Below, in pieces: positions 57,408 to 64,000 of a DNA stretch of 64,000 nucleotides. Both the position numbers and the translations under genes were made by a program. Each line of letters opens with the position of its first letter. Position 1 is the first letter of the stretch. The notes under the pieces are model-generated. The model saw only the letters and a program-made list of their open reading frames with translations, had not been told where the DNA came from and made no database searches. This DNA is from Leptothrix discophora (GTDB lineage Bacteria > Pseudomonadota > Gammaproteobacteria > Burkholderiales > Burkholderiaceae_C), in the NCBI RefSeq assembly GCF_030705305.1, contig NZ_JAUZEE010000003.1, forward strand, positions 1 through 64,000. Reading direction: 5' to 3'.

Positions 57408-57693
57408 GGCGGGGGCGACGTCGGCCGAGCCCGCCGGGGTTCGGCCCGCCCTCAACCTGAACTGAACATCTCGCTCGCGCACGGTTCGTGACATCTGCAC
57501 GGCGCTGGTGCGCCACAGATGTGTTTCGAGGTGTGTGACGCGTATCAAACCGGGCTTTTCAGACGCGCCGCCCAGGAACCGAAGCGATATCCTTCAACTC
57601 CATACGTGGGTCACTTCATCCGTTACTTGAAGTTGGCCGCGCAGCGACTGGCTGCGACCGGCGATCCACGGCTAGCTTGGAGTGGACGACGTC
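57408..57693. promoter_or_regulatory. Leader region upstream of the Lap adhesin gene
   Basis: A 286-bp non-coding gap on the adhesin side of lapC, AT-richer around 57530-57640. I see no hairpin with a T-run and no clear promoter hexamers, but its length suggests an independent promoter for the adhesin gene. Confidence 0.3.
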
Positions 57694-60600
57694 ATGGCTG
57701 AAACAACTGAAACCCCGGTCGCCGAGACCGACACGGCCGCCGCCGCAGCGGCGGCTGGTGCCGCCTCCGCGCCGCAGGACATCCCCAGCCTCAAGGCCGT
57801 CCAGCTCATCCCCGACTACGTGCCCGCACGCCTGCCGGCCGGCGTCGTGCTGGGCATCACCGGCGAGGTGGTGATCCGCACGCCCGACGGCACGCTGCGC
57901 CAGCTGAAGGTCGGCGACGAGATCCGCAAGGGCGACATGATCCTGACCTCCCAGGACGGCATCGTCGAGATGAACGCCGAAGGCAGCCGGCTGGCGCGCA
58001 GCCCGCTCGGCGCCGACCTGCTGCTCGAACCGCCCTCGGCCGGTCTCGGCGAACCGGGCTCGCTGCTGCCGGGCCTGCGCATCGGCCGCCTCAACGAGTC
58101 GCTGTCCGGCCAGTCCTGGGACCTCGCCGGCGCGGGCGAAGACCTGCGCGGCATCGGCGACCTGACGACCCAGGACCAGCCGGGTGCCGAGGTCAATGCC
58201 GGCATCGCCAACGTCGCGCCCGCCCTCAACATCGTCGGCTCGACCGTGTCCGAAGGCGGCGGCACCCTGCCCTTCACCGTCACGCTGACGCAGCCGTCCG
58301 ATCGCCCGCTGGTGGTCACGCTCGAGACCGGCTCGCCGGCCGACAGCGCGACGCCGATCGTCGACTACGGCCCGATCGAGCACTCGCTCGACGGCGTCAC
58401 CTGGACCGTCGGCAACGTCGTCCAGGTGCCGCCCGGCGTCACCGAGATCCAGGTCCGCGTGCCGATCGTGCAGGACAACATCCACGAGCCGAACGAGACG
58501 GTCACGCTGATCGGCACCGTCACCGACCCCATCACCAACCTGCCCGGTGGCGGCAGCGGCGTCGGAGTCATCGTCAACGACGACGCGGCCCCGACGGTGA
58601 CCACCGTCACGCCGCGCAATCCGGACACCGACAACGACAACATCGCCGACGTGATCGAGGGCACCGGCACGCCCAACACCGTCACCTACGACGTGGTCCT
58701 GAGCAACCCGTCGAGCACGCCGACGACCTTCGCGGTCTCGCTGGCCGGCGTGGCCACCGGCCTGACCGCCGCGGCCAACCCGGCGGCCGACCTCGGCGCG
58801 ATGACCGTGACCTACCCCGGCGGCACGCCGATCCCGGTCATCGGCGGCACCCTCACCGTCCCGGCTGGGGTGACCACCTTCGTGATCGAGCTGCTGACCC
58901 AGCCCGACGGCATCGACGAGACCCACGAGACCTTCCAGCTGGGCGTCGGCGGCGTCGACCGGCTGGTGACGATCACCGACGACGATGCCTCGCCGATCGT
59001 GGCGTCCTCCGGCATCAATGCGCGAGAGGAAGGCCCGAACGTCAGCCTCGGCCTGACCGCCCCGACCGATCCGGACGCCGGCTCGACGCTGACCATCACC
59101 GTGACGGGCCTGCCGGCCATCGGCAGCGTGCTGCTGGCCGACGGCACCCCCGTGGGCAACAACGCGACGCTGACCGCGCAGCAGCTCGCCGGCCTGCAGT
59201 ACCAGCCACCGGCGGACCATGTCGCTGGCGCACCGGTGGGCGACTTCACCTACAGCGTCAGCGACGGCATCAACGCCACCACCGGCCGCACCACGATCAC
59301 CCTGGAGGCGATCAACGATCGCCCGGTCGCGAACAACGACGCCCTCGGCGCGACCGAGGACACCGTCACGACCTACACCGTCGCCCAACTGCTGGCCAAC
59401 GACACCGACGTCGACAACCCGCCCGAAGACCTGCGCGTCGTCTCGGTCACCAGCGGCACCGGCGGCTCGGCCATGCTGAACAACGACGGCACCGTCAGCT
59501 TCACGCCCAACGCCAACTTCAACGGCCAGGCCAGCTTCACCTACACGATCAGCGACGGCAGCCTCGAAAGCACGCCGGCCACCGCGACGATCAACGTCGC
59601 CTCGGTCAACGACCTGCCGGTGATCAACCTGCCGGCGACCGGTGCGGCCGGCCTGACGACCAGCGAGGACATCGCCCGGGTCTTCTCGAGCGCGAACGGC
59701 AACGCGCTGACGGTCTCCGACGCCGACGGCCCCGGCACCATCCTGACCGCGACGGTGAACGTCTCGCAGGGGCAGTTCACGCTGGCCACCACGGTGGTCG
59801 ACGGCCTGCGGATCAGCGGTGACGGCAGCGGCAGCGTGCAGCTGGTGGGCACCGCCGCCGCGATCAACGCGGCGCTGAACGGCGCTTCCTTCCTGAACAA
59901 CCCCGACCAGTTCAGCCACACCAGCGGCGGCGCACCGGCGCCTGGCCAGCCGACGCCGACCCTGAACCTGACGGTCAGCGACGGCGAGGCGACCGTCAAC
60001 AGCCCAACCGCCAACCTGGTCGTGCTGGCGGTCTCGGACATCGTCAACGACACCTTCCTGACCAACAAGGACCAGGGCTTCACGGCCAACCTGACCTCGA
60101 CCTTCGAGGACCCGAACGCGACCATCACCCGCATCAACAACACCGCCGTCGCCATCGGCGACACGATCGCGGTGCAGGACGGCACGGTGCAGATCCTCTC
60201 GGCGCACGAGATCCACTACACGCCGAACCCCGGCTTCATCTCGCCGATCATCGGCGCCGACCTGCTCGCCACCAGCGACTTCACCTTCACGGTGCAGGCT
60301 GGCGGCTCGACCGAATCGGCCTTCTACCGCGTGCAGGTGGCCGACACCCCGGCTGCGCCGAATGCCGGCGTCCTGAGCGTGAATGCCCCGGCGGCCGACG
60401 TGCTGACCGGCCTGGCCGGCCAGAGCGACGTGTTCGCCTGGACCCTGGCCGACGCCGGCACCGAAGTCGCCCCGCATGCCTGGCAGGTCAACAACTTCGA
60501 CGCCGCGCCACTCAGCCAGAACGGCGACGTGCTGGACCTGCGCGACGTGCTGGTCGGTGCCACCACCGGCACCATCGACGCCTACCTGGACTTCAGCCAG

Positions 60601-60783
60601 GTCGGCGGCAGCACCGTCGTGACCGTCAACAGCGACGGCCAGGGCGCGGCCAACCTGAGCATCACGCTGCAGGGCGTCGACCTGAATGCCAGCCTCGGCC
60701 TGGGTGCGGACGCACCCGATGCGCAGATCGTCACGGCGCTGGTGGCTCAGGGCAAGCTGCTGGCGGACATCACCGCGACCTGA
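57694..60783 (+). CDS. lapA: LapA-like biofilm adhesin, type I secreted
   Basis: A surface adhesin of about 1029 residues, small for this class. The ATG at 57694 is preferred over a GTG four codons upstream because a GGAG lies before it. After an Ala-rich tract (about 14-26) comes a folded module typical of LapA retention domains (about 50-110: Gly-Glu-Val-Val-Ile-Arg-Thr-Pro-Asp-Gly-Thr-Leu, Val-Gly-Asp, Asp-Gly-Ile-Val-Glu). Ig/cadherin-like repeats follow with Asp-Asp-Asp and Asn-Asp-Arg-Pro-Val-Ala-Asn-Asn-Asp linkers. The last 130 residues are the VCA0849-type C-terminal secretion domain (Ser-Asp-Val-Phe-Ala-Trp-Thr-Leu-Ala-Asp-Ala-Gly-Thr, Gly-Asp-Val-Leu-Asp-Leu-Arg-Asp). RTX nonapeptides are almost absent. 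Confidence 0.88.
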   Translation: MAETTETPVAETDTAAAAAAAGAASAPQDIPSLKAVQLIPDYVPARLPAGVVLGITGEVVIRTPDGTLRQLKVGDEIRKGDMILTSQDGIVEMNAEGSRLARSPLGADLLLEPPSAGLGEPGSLLPGLRIGRLNESLSGQSWDLAGAGEDLRGIGDLTTQDQPGAEVNAGIANVAPALNIVGSTVSEGGGTLPFTVTLTQPSDRPLVVTLETGSPADSATPIVDYGPIEHSLDGVTWTVGNVVQVPPGVTEIQVRVPIVQDNIHEPNETVTLIGTVTDPITNLPGGGSGVGVIVNDDAAPTVTTVTPRNPDTDNDNIADVIEGTGTPNTVTYDVVLSNPSSTPTTFAVSLAGVATGLTAAANPAADLGAMTVTYPGGTPIPVIGGTLTVPAGVTTFVIELLTQPDGIDETHETFQLGVGGVDRLVTITDDDASPIVASSGINAREEGPNVSLGLTAPTDPDAGSTLTITVTGLPAIGSVLLADGTPVGNNATLTAQQLAGLQYQPPADHVAGAPVGDFTYSVSDGINATTGRTTITLEAINDRPVANNDALGATEDTVTTYTVAQLLANDTDVDNPPEDLRVVSVTSGTGGSAMLNNDGTVSFTPNANFNGQASFTYTISDGSLESTPATATINVASVNDLPVINLPATGAAGLTTSEDIARVFSSANGNALTVSDADGPGTILTATVNVSQGQFTLATTVVDGLRISGDGSGSVQLVGTAAAINAALNGASFLNNPDQFSHTSGGAPAPGQPTPTLNLTVSDGEATVNSPTANLVVLAVSDIVNDTFLTNKDQGFTANLTSTFEDPNATITRINNTAVAIGDTIAVQDGTVQILSAHEIHYTPNPGFISPIIGADLLATSDFTFTVQAGGSTESAFYRVQVADTPAAPNAGVLSVNAPAADVLTGLAGQSDVFAWTLADAGTEVAPHAWQVNNFDAAPLSQNGDVLDLRDVLVGATTGTIDAYLDFSQVGGSTVVTVNSDGQGAANLSITLQGVDLNASLGLGADAPDAQIVTALVAQGKLLADITAT

Positions 60784-60861
60784 TCAAGGCGTGCGGACCA
60801 GGGCGAACGGATCGCCCGCCCGCGAACCGCAACAGGCGCTCTCCCGAGCGCCTGTCGCGTT

Positions 60862-62763
60862 TCAGGACCGCACCGCCGGTCCGGTCCAGGCGTCGAAGCC
60901 GACCTCGCGCACGGCCTGCAGGTCCTGCGCACGCGAGACGCCCTCGGCACCCACCTGCAGGCCGAGCCCGCGCAGCGTCGACACCAGTCCGCGCACGAAC
61001 TGCTGGCGCGCCGGCAGGTCGGCCAGCTCATGCACCAGCGACGGCGACAGCTTGACGTAGTCGATGCCGGCCTGGGCCGCCAGCGCGAAGTCGGGCACAC
61101 GCTCGCCGGCATGTTCCAGGCCAACCCGCACGCCCAGCGCGCGGACCAGCCGGCCCAGTTCCACCAGCGCTTCGGGATGGCGGGCGATCTGCACGGCGTC
61201 GATGTCGAACAGCAGCCGCGACGCATCGCCGCCCGCCCCGCGCAGGCGCAGCATCAAGCGGGTCAGGAAACCGCTGGTCAGCAGCGAGACCGGCGACACG
61301 CTGACGCAGCGCGGCTGTCCATCGCGCTCGATCGCGCGCAGCGCAAGGTCCAGCGCGCACAGGTCGACATCGGGCATCAGGCCGGTGCGCAGCGCATGGG
61401 GCAGCCAGGTGCCGGCGACCTCGTGCGGACCGTCCAGGCGCAGTTGCAGGCGCAAGGGACATTCGAGGTGCAGCACCGCGCCGTCGCGGTCCACGACCGG
61501 GAACTCGCCCAGCCGGGCCCGGCCATCGCTGAGCGCCTGGCGGATTGCCTGCCGCCAGGCCTGCTCGCCACCGACCGGCTCGACCGTGGTCGGCGCCGCA
61601 CCCAGCTCGATCGCGAAGGGCTCGCGCGCCTCGGCCCGCGCCAGTGCGGCGTCGGCCCCGGCGAGGACTTCGTGCAGCGGCTCGCCACGCCCGAGCGCAC
61701 GCACCGACATCACCACCGAGACACCGTCGTAGGACTGCAGGCGCTCGCGCAGCCGCGCCATCAGCTCGGCCGGGATGTCGTCGTGCCAACCGGCCGCGCC
61801 GTGAACGACCGCCAGGTCGCTGCCATTGAGCCGGCCGCTGAACAACGGCAGGTGCGTGCCCAGCGGCAGTCGCAGGCGGTCGGCCAGCAGCTTGAGCATC
61901 GCGTCGGTGGCGAGGTGGCCGCGCTGGCGGTTCAGCTCGGCCAGGCCCATCACGCGCAACAACATCAGGCGGGCACCGCCCAGCGCCTCATGGTCAAGCT
62001 GTTCCTGCAGCTGGGCGAGGAAATGGCTGCGGTTGGACAGGCCGGTCAGCGCATCCTCGTTGGCGACACGGCGCAGATGCTCGAGGGCGGTCGCCTGCTC
62101 GTTGAACTGCGCATGCACCCGCTCGACCATGGTGTTCATCGCGCGGGCCAGCGCACCCAGCTCGGGCGTGCGCGGCTCGACGGTGGTGACGTAGCGGCGC
62201 TGGCTCAGCGCCTCGGCCTGGGCGACGACCGCGTCGAGCGGCCGGCGCAGGCGCAGCACCGCGAGGTGCGAGATCAAGCCGCCGGCCAGTCCCAGCAGCA
62301 GCATCCAGACCGTGGTGCGCAACGCGCCGCTCCACAGGTCGGCATAGGCGAAGACCGGCTGGCTGATCACCTCGACGCGGCCGATCGGGGCCCAGCCGGA
62401 GGTCACCTCGGCATGACCGGGGATGGACTCGATCGGCACCAGCCGCTCGAACCAGGCCGGCACGTCGGCCAATCGCGGCGGCGCCTGGCGGGCGAACAGC
62501 TCCTGGCCCTCGGGCGACAGCAGCCGGATCGACTGGTAATGGCCGATGTCGAACTGCGAGGCGATCGCCAGCTCGATCAGGCCGCGGTCGCCGCCCTGCT
62601 GCGTCAGCGTCAGGGCCAGCGCCTGGGCGTTGTCGCTGTTCTTCAGGGCCAGCTGGGTCTGCAGATAACTGCGGGCGGTCCAGGTCGTCACCAGCACGCT
62701 GCCGACCAGTGCAAACAGGATCAGGGTCGCCACCAAGGCACGCACCTGGCGTATCAACGACAT
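60862..62763 (-). CDS. lapD: Cyclic-di-GMP receptor LapD
   Basis: An inner-membrane receptor that binds c-di-GMP and sequesters the protease LapG, keeping the adhesin on the surface. The 633-residue protein has two transmembrane helices (about 8-28 and 150-170) around the periplasmic LapD/MoxY domain, then a HAMP segment. A degenerate GGDEF domain has Asn-Gly-Ser-Asp-Leu at 313-317, and a degenerate EAL domain has Glu-Cys-Pro at 434-436. Loss of both catalytic signatures is the hallmark of LapD. It is convergent to the adhesin gene and lies 25 bp downstream of lapG. Confidence 0.94.
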   Translation of the reverse strand: MSLIRQVRALVATLILFALVGSVLVTTWTARSYLQTQLALKNSDNAQALALTLTQQGGDRGLIELAIASQFDIGHYQSIRLLSPEGQELFARQAPPRLADVPAWFERLVPIESIPGHAEVTSGWAPIGRVEVISQPVFAYADLWSGALRTTVWMLLLGLAGGLISHLAVLRLRRPLDAVVAQAEALSQRRYVTTVEPRTPELGALARAMNTMVERVHAQFNEQATALEHLRRVANEDALTGLSNRSHFLAQLQEQLDHEALGGARLMLLRVMGLAELNRQRGHLATDAMLKLLADRLRLPLGTHLPLFSGRLNGSDLAVVHGAAGWHDDIPAELMARLRERLQSYDGVSVVMSVRALGRGEPLHEVLAGADAALARAEAREPFAIELGAAPTTVEPVGGEQAWRQAIRQALSDGRARLGEFPVVDRDGAVLHLECPLRLQLRLDGPHEVAGTWLPHALRTGLMPDVDLCALDLALRAIERDGQPRCVSVSPVSLLTSGFLTRLMLRLRGAGGDASRLLFDIDAVQIARHPEALVELGRLVRALGVRVGLEHAGERVPDFALAAQAGIDYVKLSPSLVHELADLPARQQFVRGLVSTLRGLGLQVGAEGVSRAQDLQAVREVGFDAWTGPAVRS

Positions 62764-62788
62764 AAGGCACCCATCGAGTTACAGGAGA

Positions 62789-63547
62789 TCACAGAAAACC
62801 CTGGTCACGGGCCCGCGCCAGCAAATCGCGCCAGCGCGACAGACGCGCCAGCGGGTCACCGGCGCCGGGACCCTGAGTTCCGGTCCAGAGCCCTTCGGCA
62901 TTGAAACTGAATACCGGCGCCAGATCCGGCCGGCGCGACGCCGGGCGAATTTCGGCGACGAGATTGTCGAGAATGGCCGGGTCGCTCGCGCCCGGCACCG
63001 GATAGTAGGCCAGCACCATGTGGGCCTGCTGGCTCGAACCACCTGGCCCGGCCAGCGTGGCCTTGACATACACCAGCCGCAGGCGCGCCGGCTGGACCCC
63101 GGCGGCGATCAGGCTGAAGTACTTGGCGATCGCATAGTCCTCGCAATCGCCGGCGCCGCGTCCGAGCATCTCGATGGGTGTCGCCCAATAATCGATCTGG
63201 CCCCACACGTCGATATCGTCACGGAAGGTCACGCGGCGATTGAAGAACTGGTTGAGCTGCTGCAGCCGGGTCTCGTCGTCCTGGCTGGCGAGCTGACCGA
63301 CCAGATCGACCAGCTGGCGGATCGAATCGGGTGCCTGTCCCGCCTGGCGCGCCGCCGACTGTCGCAGGCGGTCGACATCCCAGGCCGCCGAATCCCGCAC
63401 CGCCAGCAGCAGCACGGCCATCACGCCAAGTCCACAGGCACCCGCCAGGGTGCGGACCGAGCGTTGCAGAAAAATGCCGAAAACCGCCCAGCAGGTCACA
63501 AGGTGTGACCGCTTGGCGGTTTTGAAGGACGGCAGGAATCTCGGCAT
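62789..63547 (-). CDS. lapG: Periplasmic cysteine protease LapG
   Basis: A calcium-dependent transglutaminase-like protease that clips the adhesin when c-di-GMP is low. The 252-residue protein has an N-terminal hydrophobic segment (about 33-50) for export. The triad is Cys135 (Gly-Asp-Cys-Glu-Asp-Tyr-Ala), His176 (Gln-Ala-His-Met-Val) and Asp194 (Ile-Leu-Asp-Asn-Leu). The upstream Asp-Asp/Trp-Gln motif (Trp-Gly-Gln-Ile-Asp-Tyr-Trp-Ala-Thr-Pro) is typical of the family. It is followed by lapD and divergent from the gene that starts at 63924. Confidence 0.95.
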   Translation of the reverse strand: MPRFLPSFKTAKRSHLVTCWAVFGIFLQRSVRTLAGACGLGVMAVLLLAVRDSAAWDVDRLRQSAARQAGQAPDSIRQLVDLVGQLASQDDETRLQQLNQFFNRRVTFRDDIDVWGQIDYWATPIEMLGRGAGDCEDYAIAKYFSLIAAGVQPARLRLVYVKATLAGPGGSSQQAHMVLAYYPVPGASDPAILDNLVAEIRPASRRPDLAPVFSFNAEGLWTGTQGPGAGDPLARLSRWRDLLARARDQGFL

Positions 63548-63923
63548 CGCTACCTTATCGGTCGGCAGTCCTGCGAGTTGACCATGACCCGATGACAGGC
63601 AACCGGCACAGCTGGCCGGAAAACGCCCCGCTTATCGGGCCAATCGCCTGGGTTGTCTTGCCCGATCGGACCGCCCTGTGGGATACTGAAGAAAATCTAT
63701 TATCAAACGATCGGCGGCCACCTGCCCGGGTGTTCGACCCAGATCCGCGCGATGCCGCCGCCGCTGTCCGACCGCCCGGTCGTTCATGTCGGCAACGCCC
63801 CGGACCGCCGGCCGTGAACGTTCTTTTCCGCTGCATCTCCAACCGCCGTTGACGTACTTGCCGGGTTGCCTTTGGGCATTTTGGCGACACGGCCCGAAAC
63901 GGCTTGACAGGATATCGATCACC
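63548..63923. promoter_or_regulatory. Divergent promoter region between lapG and the right-end gene
   Basis: A 376-bp region without a convincing gene. A possible plus-strand promoter is TTGCCC (63658-63663), 18 bp, GATACT (63682-63687), followed by an AT-rich stretch. Short open frames here have no family features and were not annotated. Confidence 0.35.
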
Positions 63924-64000
63924 ATGTCCAAGGTGTCTCTCCCGATGATTGGAAGACTGGCTCTGGCCAGCCAGCTCGCCCTGGTTTTCCCGGCCTGGTC
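63924..64000 (+). CDS. Start of an exported protein, probably TolC-like LapE (cut by window edge)
   Basis: Only the first 25 codons are present. They encode a basic start and a hydrophobic stretch (Leu-Ala-Leu-Ala-Ser-Gln-Leu-Ala-Leu-Val-Phe-Pro-Ala-Trp) that looks like a signal peptide. The missing part of the Lap export machine is the outer-membrane channel LapE, and a TolC-like gene next to lapG-lapD is a common arrangement, so this is my best guess. The visible sequence alone supports only an exported protein. Confidence 0.5.
   Translation, partial: MSKVSLPMIGRLALASQLALVFPAW

Noticed and set aside
57616-60477. A 953-codon minus-strand frame opposite the adhesin gene
   Set aside because: Gly/Arg/Asp-rich shadow of the repetitive adhesin coding sequence; no independent features.
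63592-63852. Short open frames on both strands between lapG and the right-end gene
   Set aside because: No ribosome site, no conserved motif, atypical composition; treated as intergenic.

Overview
This is a strongly GC-rich window whose gene content points to a betaproteobacterium of the order Burkholderiales. The evidence is a class I PHA synthase with an acetoacetyl-CoA reductase, RatA/RnfH/SmpB neighbours, ohrR-ohr, a LexA with a CTG-N10-CAG operator, Bcs cellulose genes and a Lap adhesin system. I would guess the Leptothrix/Sphaerotilus/Rubrivivax/Ideonella group, but that is inference; no rRNA or tRNA gene is present to settle it.

Layout. (1) 1-3496 is a visibly AT-richer mobile region: the tail of one tyrosine recombinase, three unrecognised genes and a complete tyrosine recombinase whose start faces the 3' end of guaA. 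It is probably the edge of a genomic island integrated at guaA. (2) 3497-8052 is a purine unit on the minus strand, guaB - MFS transporter - guaA. (3) 8121-19595 is housekeeping and tRNA/translation quality control: a DUF4124 protein, rnfH, ratA, smpB, a cystathionine beta-lyase, rimO, mnmC, an MFS transporter, rmuC, a thioesterase, yceH and an SDR. (4) 19719-24044 holds a PAS-GGDEF-EAL protein and electron-transfer flavoprotein:ubiquinone oxidoreductase. (5) 24374-36050 is a cellulose locus split into two convergent units, bcsB-bcsZ-bcsC (+) and bcsA-bcsG (-), meeting at a hairpin. (6) 36228-42016 holds an acyl-CoA synthetase with an enoyl-CoA hydratase, a MltB lytic transglycosylase and an ABC-F ATPase. 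(7) 42034-46459 is a stress block: an SOS-box-controlled gene for a radical-SAM-family protein that has lost its cluster cysteines, ohrR with a palindromic operator, ohr, an asparaginase, and lexA with its own SOS box. (8) 46693-53596 holds a hypothetical gene, mnmH, phaB, phaC, a small membrane protein, pgeF, maiA and a NUDIX hydrolase. (9) 53662-64000 is a nearly complete Lap system: LapB/LapC transporter, a LapA-like adhesin, LapD receptor, LapG protease, and the start of a probable LapE outer-membrane protein cut by the window edge.

How the parts fit. Cellulose synthesis (BcsA PilZ domain), Lap adhesin retention (LapD/LapG) and the PAS-GGDEF-EAL protein all connect to cyclic-di-GMP, so much of the window concerns surface attachment and biofilm. 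The most novel item is the gene at 42084-43394. It is preceded by an almost perfect 36-bp palindrome containing the same CTGGAT-N4-ATACAG operator as lexA 3.6 kb away. Its product aligns by eye with the PA0069/SplB-like radical SAM family, except that the CxxxCxxC loop is missing. It is probably a DNA-damage-inducible, non-radical-SAM descendant of a DNA-repair-photolyase-like protein.

All family assignments are from reading the sequence; no database search was run.
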